This document shows positions 1 to 6,853 of a DNA stretch of 17,319 nt, piece by piece. Each line of letters opens with the position of its first letter. Positions within the stretch are counted from its first letter, which is position 1. Source of the stretch: Clostridiales bacterium (GTDB lineage Bacteria > Bacillota > Clostridia > Oscillospirales > Acutalibacteraceae); the NCBI GenBank assembly GCA_019416455.1, contig DXXG01000014.1:1-17319 (forward strand), read 5' to 3'. The position numbers were made by a program, and so were the translations under genes. Under the pieces are notes generated by a model. It was not told the DNA's origin. It did not search any database and worked only from the letters and a program-made list of their open reading frames with translations.

Positions 1-29
1 TCGTTTAGCTGTACAATCTTTTCAGGCAT
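1..29 (-). CDS. IS256-family transposase, N-terminal fragment (runs off window)
   Basis: The minus strand has an AAAGGAG ribosome site (about 40-46) and an ATG at 29-27, a gap of roughly 10 nt. Nine codons are visible, reading MPEKIVQLN. This closely matches the start I remember for IS256-family (Mutator-like DDE) transposases of Clostridia, which begin M-A/P-E-K-I-V-Q-L-N-E. These enzymes cut and join IS ends using a DDE catalytic triad, none of which is in the window. The call rests on nine residues plus the terminal-repeat-like end at 141, so it is moderate only. Whether the gene is intact cannot be seen. Confidence 0.55.
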
Positions 30-94
30 GGTTTGCTATCTCCTTTCGAATGTTTGTGTCGCAACTTCATTCTACCAGAGATCTGCAAACCATG
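27..94 (-). promoter_or_regulatory. Inverted repeat that would sequester the transposase start on read-in transcripts
   Basis: CATGGTTTGC (27-36) is perfectly complementary to GCAAACCATG (85-94). The pairing continues, after a small internal loop, with ATCTC (38-42) against GAGAT (78-82). The inner arm contains the ATG and part of the Shine-Dalgarno of the minus-strand transposase. A minus-strand TAGAAT (complement of 69-74), with a GAGACA about 18 nt upstream, could be the native promoter. It would start transcripts in the loop and so leave out the far arm. The structure is seen; the regulatory role is inferred by analogy with IS10 and IS50. Confidence 0.55.
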
Positions 95-146
95 TCTCTT
101 TTTATTTACTTTTCAATTTGCGAAACTTATTCTACCTTATCTAATA

Positions 147-617
147 ATGGGATTTAATTATGGATATGAGAAAAAGAAGTTTGATAGTAGATGGAAGCGT
201 TTAGAAGTTGAGTATTGTGATGCAGGGATGAGCGAAGAACAGATTGCTGCCATGAAAGAATATGACTGGGCATGGTTTTGCAGTCAAAGGGTTTTTCAAA
301 ACCATACGCAACCAATACCTTGTGAACAATATGATGAAGTATGTGGTCAATCACAGCTGTTCCGAAAGTTTGCATCGTTATCTTATCAATGGGATGTTGA
401 TAAGATTGATCAAACGCGATATGGATGGTTGGCTTCGGTGGAAAACGAACAACTACTGTTGAGATTGAAGAAGCTGTCGAAGAAAGATTTGGAGCTATTG
501 ACATTACTTTTTGTGGATGGTTATCGTCAAATTGATGTAGCACGTCTTTGGCATTGTTCCAGAAGTGCTGTTGCACAAAGATTTAAAAAAATAAAAAAAT
601 TTTTGAATAACACTTAA
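147..617 (+). CDS. Sigma-70 region-4-like regulator of an integrative element
   Basis: This is a 156-aa protein if started at the ATG at 147. An upstream in-frame start at 33 would add 38 residues encoded by the IS end, with no resemblance to the family. The N-terminal part (YEKKKFDSRW, AGMSEEQI, YDWAWFCSQR, then NHTQP) matches a layout I recognise in small sigma-like proteins of clostridial integrative elements. The C-terminal 47 residues form a sigma region-4-type helix-turn-helix (KDLELLTLLFVDGY, then QIDVARLW and SRSAVAQRF). No sigma region 2 is present, so it is more likely a regulator than a complete sigma factor. In Tn916 a similar small sigma-like gene (orf7) sits in the regulatory module before xis and int, in the same orientation as here. 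No convincing ribosome site lies before 147, because the IS end is only 5 bp away; the gene may have lost its native leader. Confidence 0.65.
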   Translation: MGFNYGYEKKKFDSRWKRLEVEYCDAGMSEEQIAAMKEYDWAWFCSQRVFQNHTQPIPCEQYDEVCGQSQLFRKFASLSYQWDVDKIDQTRYGWLASVENEQLLLRLKKLSKKDLELLTLLFVDGYRQIDVARLWHCSRSAVAQRFKKIKKFLNNT

Positions 618-763
618 CAAATGAAGCGTATCAGTGCCTACCCATTGAGGGAAGAACATTCTCCCAATGTGGAGCTTGACAATTTCATAGACGGCATTTC
701 CGGTACATAACCTATGTACGAGCGAATCAGGCACGCCGCGAAGATGGACAGCCCCAGGAGGTG

Positions 764-832
764 ATGAATAGGACTGTTCCGAGCGATCCACGTCAGCCTG
801 ATACCCGAAAGTGGCATTTCAGGGCGCGATGA
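764..832 (+). CDS. Possible 22-codon leader peptide
   Basis: An ATG directly follows a perfect AGGAGGTG (756-763) and opens a 22-codon frame ending in TGA at 830-832. The peptide is polar and basic (starts MNRTVPSDPRQP, ends HFRAR). The gap between AGGAGG and the ATG is only 2 nt, which is poor for initiation, and no family is recognised. The Shine-Dalgarno match could instead be part of an RNA structure. It is listed because the ribosome-site match is too good to ignore. Confidence 0.2.
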   Translation: MNRTVPSDPRQPDTRKWHFRAR

Positions 833-1010
833 CTGCATAGGGGTTAAAGATACTTCCTCACGGCCTCCTAAAGACTTGGGGGGAACTCTGCGGCGCACGA
901 GTAAAACGACGCTGTGGAGTTATGACAGCCGCGCCAGCGGAGACCGGAATGTCCCCATCGCCAGGGGTGCGTGGCAAATGTGGCGAGTAAATTTTTCAAA
1001 GTCAGATACC

Positions 1011-1040
1011 ATGCGCTGGCAGCTTCGGTTGCCAGCGCAT
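1011..1040 (+). repeat. Perfect 11-bp hairpin with UUCG-type loop
   Basis: ATGCGCTGGCA (1011-1021) pairs with TGCCAGCGCAT (1030-1040). Inside, G-T and C-G pairs close a TTCG loop, the C(UUCG)G tetraloop known for high RNA stability. No T-tract follows, so it is not a normal terminator. It ends 53 bp before the excisionase start and could shape its leader or serve as a protein-binding palindrome. Confidence 0.6.
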
Positions 1041-1093
1041 TCATGTGATTTTGAAAGCAACAACCACATCTTTGACAGAAAGGGGGACCACCT

Positions 1094-1324
1094 ATGGAAA
1101 AATTGATTTCGCGGAAAGAGGCTGCCAAATTACTGGGGATTAGCATTGCCACTTTGGATGCAGCTCGAAACAGTGGGCTAATTTCCTATGTTCAGTATGT
1201 GCAAAATGGTTGCGTGTACTTTACAGATGCTGGCCTTCAGGAGTATATCGCAAAATGCACCCATCGTGCAAAGCCAGTGGAAAAAAGCGCTACATACCGC
1301 AAGCTGCGAAGTGTCCGAGCTTGA
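1094..1324 (+). CDS. Excisionase-type DNA-binding protein
   Basis: This 76-aa protein starts at ATG 1094, preceded by a GGGGG-type ribosome site at about 1081-1086. The first 50 residues are a winged MerR-like helix-turn-helix of the excisionase type: ISRKEAAKLLGIS (about 5-17), then ATLDAARNSGLI and a Tyr/Phe-containing wing ending YFTDAGLQEYI. The tail is short and basic (ending YRKLRSVRA), as expected for a small DNA-bending protein. Such proteins bind att-site arms and steer a tyrosine integrase toward excision. It lies 84 bp upstream of the first integrase on the same strand, the usual xis-int order. Similar folds also occur in small regulators, but the neighbour makes excisionase the best call. 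Confidence 0.8.
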   Translation: MEKLISRKEAAKLLGISIATLDAARNSGLISYVQYVQNGCVYFTDAGLQEYIAKCTHRAKPVEKSATYRKLRSVRA

Positions 1325-1408
1325 GCTGTTCCGTATCCTTGCTGGAACCTAATATGTCTGATAAAACAAAGGTACAGCGCTGGACATTATTCTTAGGAGG
1401 TGACGGAA

Positions 1409-2620
1409 TTGGCAAAAAGAAAAAGGGCAATTCCTCAATATGGTACGGTCGTGCTTAACGGCATTGAATATTATAGAACCAGAGTCGAAGATTCGGATGG
1501 AAACAGAGTGGCGCTTTATGCAAAGACGCCCGAAAAGCTTTATGACAAGGAACTGGAGGCGTTAGAGCAGATTGACAGTACTACGTTTCGTCGAAGATCG
1601 CCTACGGTTGCTGAGTACTGTGAGAAGTGGCTGCTGATGCAGTCCGTCCATGTTCGGGCCACCACCTTGACAGATTATACCTCTAAGGTGCGGCGGCACA
1701 TTATTGGAGGGCTGGGAGACAAGAGAATGGCTGATGTATCCCTGGATGACATCCAACTTGCCCTCGTACCTGTTTCCAAGAAGTCGGCTTCGGTTTATAA
1801 GTCTGTGGTGATTCTCTGCAAGTCCATTTTCCGGGCGGCCAAGGAGAGCCATGTGATTGACGAGGACCCGACCATATACCTGGATGCAAAGGGAGGAGTT
1901 CCCCAGGAAGAAAGACAGGCATTGACGGATGAACAGGTTGAGCGGCTTTTGGACACGATCCGGGATTTGCCGCCCTATGTATTTGTGATGATCGGTTTAT
2001 ATGCCGGTCTGCGCCGGGAAGAAATCCTGGCGCTGCAATGGGATTCTGTGTATCTGGATGCAGAGGCTCCGTACTTAACGGTACGGCGGGCATGGCACAC
2101 AGAACATAACAGGCCGGTCATTCTTACCGAGCTAAAGACCAAAGCGGCACAAAGAAACATTCCTCTCCCGGTCTGTCTGGTTGAATGTCTGAAAGATGCA
2201 AAGAAAAAATCCACTTCGGATTATGTGATTGCCAATCGGGACGGTGATCCGCTATCCTATACACAGTTTAAGCGGCTGTGGCAGTATATTGTGACGCGGA
2301 CTGCAAAGCCGAGAATGGCCAGAAAACTTGTGGACGGAAAGTATGTAAAATATATGCTTTACCCGAAACTTGGAGAAAAAGCCAGGAATAACGGCCATGT
2401 GGTATATAGCCTGGATTTTGAAGTGACACCGCATCAGCTGCGGCACACCTACATCACCAATCTGATTCATTCTTCGGTGGACCCCAAAACGGTACAATAT
2501 TTGGCGGGCCATGAAAGCAGCAAAATCACGATGGACATTTACGCAAAGGTCAAATACAACAGGCCGGATGATCTTGTCAAAGCAATGGGCTGTGCCTTTG
2601 ACTTATGGGACGCTGTGTAA
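1409..2620 (+). CDS. Tyrosine site-specific integrase (copy 1)
   Basis: This 403-aa phage/ICE-type tyrosine recombinase cuts and rejoins DNA at att sites through a Tyr-DNA intermediate. I chose the TTG at 1409: it sits 8 nt after AGGAGG (1395-1400) and gives MAKRKRAIPQYG, which aligns with residue 1 of the second integrase. A GTG at 1400 overlaps the ribosome site and is less likely. The N-terminal arm-binding region (about 1-55) is followed by a SAM-like core-binding domain (PTVAEYCEKWL, about 65-150) and the catalytic domain (about 170-395). All expected active residues are present: Arg202 (YAGLRREE), the Lys of LKTKAAQR (about 243), His342 and Arg345 (PHQLRHTY), His368 (LAGHESS) and Tyr378 (MDIYAKV). 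Length and C-terminus look intact. The preceding excisionase gene is probably co-transcribed. A strong terminator follows. Confidence 0.93.
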   Translation: MAKRKRAIPQYGTVVLNGIEYYRTRVEDSDGNRVALYAKTPEKLYDKELEALEQIDSTTFRRRSPTVAEYCEKWLLMQSVHVRATTLTDYTSKVRRHIIGGLGDKRMADVSLDDIQLALVPVSKKSASVYKSVVILCKSIFRAAKESHVIDEDPTIYLDAKGGVPQEERQALTDEQVERLLDTIRDLPPYVFVMIGLYAGLRREEILALQWDSVYLDAEAPYLTVRRAWHTEHNRPVILTELKTKAAQRNIPLPVCLVECLKDAKKKSTSDYVIANRDGDPLSYTQFKRLWQYIVTRTAKPRMARKLVDGKYVKYMLYPKLGEKARNNGHVVYSLDFEVTPHQLRHTYITNLIHSSVDPKTVQYLAGHESSKITMDIYAKVKYNRPDDLVKAMGCAFDLWDAV

Positions 2621-2645
2621 GTTCCGAACAATTCAGAAAATGAAG

Positions 2646-2682
2646 TAAGAGCGAGACAAGGATGTCTCGCTCTTAGTTTTTC
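2646..2682 (+). terminator. Intrinsic terminator after integrase copy 1
   Basis: TAAGAGCGAGACA (2646-2658) pairs perfectly over 13 bp with TGTCTCGCTCTTA (2663-2675) around an AGGA loop, followed by GTTTTTCC. It isolates the two integrase genes transcriptionally, although the left-hand A's are too few for strong action in the other direction. Confidence 0.9.
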
Positions 2683-2765
2683 CTTGGCCGTATCTTTGAT
2701 TCAATTTGAAATCTCTGATAAAAAGGAGGTGTAGATACATCACCACGCGAGAAAGGAAATTAATT

Positions 2766-3977
2766 ATGGCAAAGAAGAAAAAAAACATACCTCAATATGG
2801 AACCGTCACACGAAAGGGTGTCCTGTATTACAGAACCCGGATTCTGGACGCAGACGGCAAGCAGGTGAGCTTGTATGGGACTACCTGCGAGGAACTGTAC
2901 GATAAAGAGCAGGAGGCGAGACGCCAGGTAGCGGAGATCATCTTCCACCGGGAGCATCCTACTGTGGCCGAGTATTGTGAGAAGTGGCTGTTGATGCAAT
3001 CCGCAAAAGTGTCGCCGGCTACACTGAAGGGCTACGCCTCCAATATGAAGAACTACATTATCAAGCCTTTGGGAGATATGTATATGGAGGAAGTAACAGC
3101 GGATGATATTCGTCTGGCGCTGATCCCATTGTCCAATAAGTCCGAGAGCCTGCACAATACGGTGAATATGCTCCTCAAGTGCATTTTTTACTCGGCAGAG
3201 CGGAGCCAGTTGCTGGAATACAATCCGTGTGAGGGGATTTCGGCAAAAGGAGGGAAACCGACCCAAAAGAAAGATTCGCTGACAGACCAGCAGGTGGAAG
3301 TGCTGCTGGAAACCGTCAAAGGACTTCCGCCGTATCTGTTTACCATGATCGGCTTATATGCCGGTCTGCGCCGAGAAGAAGCTCTCGCCTTGCAATGGGA
3401 TTGTGTGTTCCTCGATGCACCCACTCCATATATCTCTGTGCGGCGCGCATGGCGATCAGAGCATAACAGACCGGTTATCTCTACAACGCTTAAGACGAAA
3501 GCAGCAAGAAGGGATATTCCCATTCCCAAATGCCTTGTGAATTGTCTGCGGGAAGCCAAGGCTGCCTCCAAATCGGAATATGTGATTGCCGATAGTGAGG
3601 GACAGCCCTTGTCATATTCGCAGTTCAAACGTGTCTGGCAGTACATCGTTGTTCGGTCTACCAAGGAGCGTACCTATTATAAGTATGTGAACGGACAGAG
3701 CATCAAGTACACTGTTCAGCCGAGTCTGGGAGGACATCAGAAAAACAATCCCAACATTGTGTATAGCCTGGACTTCGATGTGACACCGCACCTGCTGCGG
3801 CATACCTACATCACCAATCTTCTGTATGCAGGTGTTGACCCCAAGACGGTCCAGTACCTTGCCGGACATGAGAACAGCAAGACAACTATGGACATCTATG
3901 CAAGAGTAAAGTATAATAAACCAGAACAGCTATTCGATGTAGTAAATTCTGCATTTCATCAAGCTGTCCCCTCGTAA
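2766..3977 (+). CDS. Tyrosine site-specific integrase (copy 2)
   Basis: This second 403-aa tyrosine recombinase has the same domain plan as copy 1: N-terminal arm-binding region, SAM-like core domain starting PTVAEYCEKWLLMQS, and catalytic domain. The ATG at 2766 follows AAAGGAAA (about 2752-2759); an in-frame start at 2706 would add 20 residues not present in copy 1. The active residues fall at identical positions: Arg202, Lys243 of LKTKAARR, His342, Arg345, His368 and Tyr378. The proteins align end to end without a gap, and I count about 235 of 403 identical residues (58%). The catalytic blocks are nearly invariant and the DNA-recognition middle (about 80-165 and 300-330) is most divergent, so the two probably recognise different sites. 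An extra ribosome-like AGGAGGTG at about 2725-2732 precedes it without a start codon at normal distance. No excisionase gene accompanies this copy. Confidence 0.93.
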   Translation: MAKKKKNIPQYGTVTRKGVLYYRTRILDADGKQVSLYGTTCEELYDKEQEARRQVAEIIFHREHPTVAEYCEKWLLMQSAKVSPATLKGYASNMKNYIIKPLGDMYMEEVTADDIRLALIPLSNKSESLHNTVNMLLKCIFYSAERSQLLEYNPCEGISAKGGKPTQKKDSLTDQQVEVLLETVKGLPPYLFTMIGLYAGLRREEALALQWDCVFLDAPTPYISVRRAWRSEHNRPVISTTLKTKAARRDIPIPKCLVNCLREAKAASKSEYVIADSEGQPLSYSQFKRVWQYIVVRSTKERTYYKYVNGQSIKYTVQPSLGGHQKNNPNIVYSLDFDVTPHLLRHTYITNLLYAGVDPKTVQYLAGHENSKTTMDIYARVKYNKPEQLFDVVNSAFHQAVPS

Positions 3978-4152
3978 AAGTGGCCTGTTTTTTGGTTAAG
4001 GAATAGGACAACCGAGGGGCCGAGGCTCAAAAAAGCCCGGAATATCAAGGAAAATCATCGCTCAGACGATTGAAGTACGGCCTCAAGGCTGCCCGTCGCG
4101 CTCCCCAGTTCAGCAAGCGCTGATTGTTTACCGTCTGGAAACTGTCAGAAAG

Positions 4153-4179
4153 AAAAGCTCCCCTTGTGGGAGCTTTTTT
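4153..4179 (+). terminator. Intrinsic terminator (bidirectional type)
   Basis: AAAAGCTCCC (4153-4162) pairs with GGGAGCTTTT (4168-4177) around CTTGT, with T's continuing to 4179 and A's on the left side. It would end any transcript from the second integrase, and possibly leftward transcription too. Confidence 0.85.
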
Positions 4180-4745
4180 GCTGCCCTGAAACAGGACTGT
4201 CTGGGAACCTGTCCCCAAAAGTCCGGAGAAGATAGGCGGGTTTTGTCGGCTGTTCCCCACCGGAGCCTGCTTTTTGCAGGGAAAATAGGGAGTGGATTGG
4301 ATTTTTTGAAAAAATTTTTATTGCCCGCGGCCCTGAAACCTGCATGTTCATGCAAAAAATAGAACGTGTGTTCGGGTTGCCTTTGCAACTGGTGAGAATT
4401 TGACCATTTGCGCCAAAAGAAGGGGTAAAAAGCCCACGGTTTCGGCGTTTTTCAGGGCATTGCCGGTGTATGAGATTTTTGGTTTTATACACGTGGTTTA
4501 CGAAAAATCTAGGGAAATGCTACTTTTCAAAGAGAAAAAATTAATAAATATACAGAAATTTTTCATTTTTCGGGTGTGAGACCACATGCCTGGTCCGGTT
4601 TTGATACATTTTGCACAGCCTGGTGTTTCCATAATTTCGGGAAAAACCGGAAAATCTCGAAAAAAACCCGTTTTTCGCAGGATTATGTCAAGGAATGGTC
4701 TATTCAGATTTAGCAAAAGTGTACAAAACAGACCGGCGAAAAATT

Positions 4746-4774
4746 TTGACACCTCGTCGATTTTTTACTATACT
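4746..4774 (+). promoter_or_regulatory. Sigma-A promoter of the DUF348/G5/3D gene
   Basis: A consensus TTGACA (4746-4751) and a TATACT (4769-4774) are separated by exactly 17 nt. The expected start near 4781 leaves a leader of about 37 nt before the ATG at 4818. Confidence 0.85.
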
Positions 4775-4817
4775 AGTCTCTGGATACCGCCCAAAGGGCG
4801 GCGAAAGGAGCATCGAT

Positions 4818-6239
4818 ATGCACGGCAGACACATGAAGAAAGCGCCCAAGCTCTTCGTCATCCGGGGAGTGACCGCGCTGATACTTGTCCTGGCGCTCAG
4901 TGTATGTTCGTTCGCCACTGTGATGGCTAACACGGTTTCCGCTAACGTGATCGACGGAGACCAGTCTTATACTTTCAATATGAGCAGCACGGACCTGGAG
5001 GAGATCCTGGCCCAAGCGGAAGAGCGGGGCATGGAACCCCTTGGCCCCTTGGATATTGCCCAGCGGGTGGAGAACACCACCACTGTGGTGGTGCGCCGGG
5101 GCGTGAACATGACCGTCACCGAAGCTGGTCGTGAGACTCAGCTGACAGCCTATAAGGGCGACACGGTGGGTCAGGCGCTGCTGGACAACAGCATCGTTTT
5201 GAAAGAGGATGACCAAGTCATCCCCAGCCAGGACACCGTCCTGGAAGAGGACATGAACGTAGAGATCCGCCGTTCCTGCCAGGTGGTTGTCATGGCCGAC
5301 GGCAAGAGCAAGAAAGTGACCCTGCAAGGCGGCACCGTAGAGGATGCCTTGAAAGCGGCGGGCGTTACCATGGGCGAGGAAGACTCTCTGAACTACGAGT
5401 TGGACAAGCCCCTGTTTGACAAGATGCACATCCGGGTCACCCGTGAGATGAAGGTGAAGATCACCGCCGACGGGGAGACCAAGGAGTATATGACCTCCGC
5501 CCAGACCGTGGAAGACGCCCTGGAAAAGTGCGGCGTGGAGCTGGACGAGGACGACCGGGTGGAGCCGGAACTCACCGAGAAGGTGGAGGATGGCATGGAG
5601 ATCATCGTCCACCGGGTGGAAGTGAAGGAAGAGGTCAAGACCGAAGAGGTCGCCTATGAGACCGAGTATAAGGACACCCAGTCCCTCTACGAGGGAGAGA
5701 CCGAAGTGGAGACCGTGGGTGTTCCTGGTGAAAAGGAAGTCACCTACAAGGTGACCTACGTGGACGGCAAGGAAGAGAGCCGGGAGGCCGATTCCGAGAA
5801 AGTGGTGAAAAAGCCTGTCAACGAAGTGATCCTCCGGGGCGTGGCTGAGAAAGAGGACACCTCTACCGGCCCTGACGTGAGCGGAGGCAACGGCACCGGA
5901 GTGTCCGCCGGCACCTTCGTGGACATGTACGGCAACACCGTTTCTTACAGCTCCATGCTCACCGGTACCTGCACTGCTTACTCCGTGCCTGGCGGCACCA
6001 CCTCTTTGGGTTGGGACGCTGTTTACGGCGTGGTAGCGGTGGATCCCAATATTATCCCCTACGGTACCAAGCTGTACATCACCTCTCCTGACGGAAGCGT
6101 GGTCTACGGATACGGCGTGGCCGGAGACACCGGCGGAGCCTGCATGGCTGGCGACATCATCGCGGACCTGTGCTACAACACCATCGAGGAGTGCAGCCAG
6201 ATCGGACGCCGCACCATGAACGTTTATATCCTTTCCTAA
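4818..6239 (+). CDS. Secreted DUF348-G5-3D cell-wall protein (YabE/Rpf-like)
   Basis: This 473-aa protein starts at ATG 4818, 7 nt after AAAGGAG; an earlier in-frame start at 4695 precedes the promoter and is rejected. A basic N-terminus and a hydrophobic stretch (about 16-37) form a signal peptide or membrane anchor. Three DUF348 ubiquitin-like repeats follow (about 88-150, 155-208 and 212-266), then a G5 domain (about 268-344), a Gly/Ser linker (about 350-366) and a C-terminal 3D domain (about 384-473). The three Asp residues that name the domain are at 409 (AVDP), 437 (GDTGG) and 450 (IIADL), in the expected contexts (TAYS, IPYGT, NVYIL). In Firmicutes such proteins act outside the cell on peptidoglycan, in growth resumption or wall turnover; the exact enzymatic activity is not shown here. 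The gene is monocistronic, with its own promoter and terminator. GC-rich codon use differs from the integrase region, consistent with core chromosome. Confidence 0.88.
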   Translation: MHGRHMKKAPKLFVIRGVTALILVLALSVCSFATVMANTVSANVIDGDQSYTFNMSSTDLEEILAQAEERGMEPLGPLDIAQRVENTTTVVVRRGVNMTVTEAGRETQLTAYKGDTVGQALLDNSIVLKEDDQVIPSQDTVLEEDMNVEIRRSCQVVVMADGKSKKVTLQGGTVEDALKAAGVTMGEEDSLNYELDKPLFDKMHIRVTREMKVKITADGETKEYMTSAQTVEDALEKCGVELDEDDRVEPELTEKVEDGMEIIVHRVEVKEEVKTEEVAYETEYKDTQSLYEGETEVETVGVPGEKEVTYKVTYVDGKEESREADSEKVVKKPVNEVILRGVAEKEDTSTGPDVSGGNGTGVSAGTFVDMYGNTVSYSSMLTGTCTAYSVPGGTTSLGWDAVYGVVAVDPNIIPYGTKLYITSPDGSVVYGYGVAGDTGGACMAGDIIADLCYNTIEECSQIGRRTMNVYILS

Positions 6240-6289
6240 GAAAAAGGATCCAAGATCGCATCTCTTAAATTGAATATTTGCTGAAAGAG

Positions 6290-6321
6290 GCAGACAGTGC
6301 AAATGCGCTGTCTGCTTTTTT
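6290..6321 (+). terminator. Intrinsic terminator of the 3D-domain gene
   Basis: GCAGACAGTGC (6290-6300) pairs with GCGCTGTCTGC (6305-6315), 11 bp with one G-T pair, around AAAT, followed by six T's. Confidence 0.9.
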
Positions 6322-6853
6322 GTTGTCCGTCAAAAGGATCTCTGGCGGCAGATGAGAAAATGGGTGCTTGTGGTCACATATTTTCCATTCTGTGGTAGTA
6401 CATCAGGCAGGATTCGCTTTTTAGGGCGCTAAAAATAGTATAAATTTGCTGTGGCTTTATGTGGGCGACTAAATAAATGTTCTGGAATCATAAAAACGCA
6501 GCAAAAACAGGCGGGACAAGCCACGTTGTACTTTTTCTCACCAGCTTGTTATGTCAGGATCTAAAAACTTGGGGATCTGGTTGTTTAGTTGTGTTGGTTT
6601 TTACTATTGAAACAAAATGTCACGATAGCAGAAGGAAAAATATGTGGAATTAAGGAAAAAACGCCTTGTAATAATTTGAAGAACTGTGTATAATGAAACT
6701 ATTATTAATGTTCGGTTCATAACAGAATAAACATGATGTTACGACGTTTTGGGAGCTTTCGGGGGAAGGGACCTGCCAAGGAACTATAAAAATGTATATT
6801 ATTTATTAATATATAATTTTTAATTTAAGTCGGAAAAAGCTGGAGGGAACATT
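6322..6853 (+). other. 532-bp AT-rich upstream region and long leader of the chemoreceptor gene
   Basis: No gene is seen. A promoter lies at 6666-6694, implying an untranslated leader of about 150 nt, which is long for a chemoreceptor. I looked for the conserved blocks of cyclic-di-GMP riboswitches and did not find them. The last 55 bp before the ribosome site are almost pure A/T and include TATATTA (6795-6801) pairing with TAATATA (6807-6813). Confidence 0.5.
6666..6694 (+). promoter_or_regulatory. Sigma-A-type promoter for the chemoreceptor-CheW operon
   Basis: TTGTAA (6666-6671), 17 nt, then a perfect TATAAT (6689-6694). No motility-sigma (SigD, CCGATAT-type) site was found upstream, so the receptor may not belong to a flagellar regulon. 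Confidence 0.75.

Larger units (their letters stand above)
1..141 (-). mobile_element. End of an IS256-family insertion sequence (partial)
   Basis: Read on the minus strand from position 141, the sequence starts GATAAGGTAGAATAAG and runs into an A-rich stretch ending in AAAAG. This resembles, from memory, the GATAAAGT-type terminal repeat of IS256. About 110 bp further in is a ribosome site and the first codons of a transposase. The boundary at 141 is inferred from that similarity. IS256-family elements usually duplicate about 8 bp of target; the 8 bp outside this end (142-149) would then include the ATG proposed for the next gene. The other end of the element is outside the window. Confidence 0.6.
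618..1093 (+). other. 476-bp non-coding, structured stretch before the excisionase
   Basis: I see no convincing protein gene here on either strand. There are several compact inverted repeats: CATTG-A-GGG (643-651) with TCCCAATG (662-669); GTACATA (703-709) with TATGTAC (713-719); and ATGCGCTGGCA (1011-1021) with TGCCAGCGCAT (1030-1040). A complete ribosome-site match (AGGAGGTGAT, 756-765) lies in the middle. This could be an untranslated regulatory RNA, a leader, or DNA sites for integrase and excisionase. The size and position suggest it has replaced the orf8/orf10 genes found here in Tn916. Confidence 0.4.
3978..4817 (+). other. Non-coding stretch between the integrases and the wall protein; likely element boundary
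   Basis: No credible gene is seen in these 840 bp. The first 180 bp should include the element end, since integrases of this class usually sit beside one att site, but I cannot mark the core because the partner end is absent. A strong terminator lies at 4153-4179. From about 4280 the DNA becomes A/T-tract rich with small palindromes, such as CCTGC-TTTTT-GCAGG (4266-4280). It ends with the promoter of the 3D-domain gene. Confidence 0.5.

Noticed and set aside
638..898. An 86-codon minus-strand frame in the stretch before xis
   Set aside because: No ribosome site and no recognisable sequence; it crosses several palindromes that better suit an RNA or DNA-site role.
4045..4492. Overlapping minus-strand frames of 71-115 codons near the element end
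   Set aside because: No ribosome sites, and the frames run through a terminator hairpin; they probably reflect repeated intergenic DNA rather than genes.
4773..6302. A 509-codon open frame on the minus strand opposite the 3D-domain gene
   Set aside because: It is a His- and Gly-rich shadow of GC-rich codons; the plus frame has a promoter, ribosome site, signal peptide and recognisable domains.
6695..6853. Cyclic-di-GMP riboswitch in the chemoreceptor leader
   Set aside because: The long leader invited the idea, but the conserved GEMM blocks could not be found.
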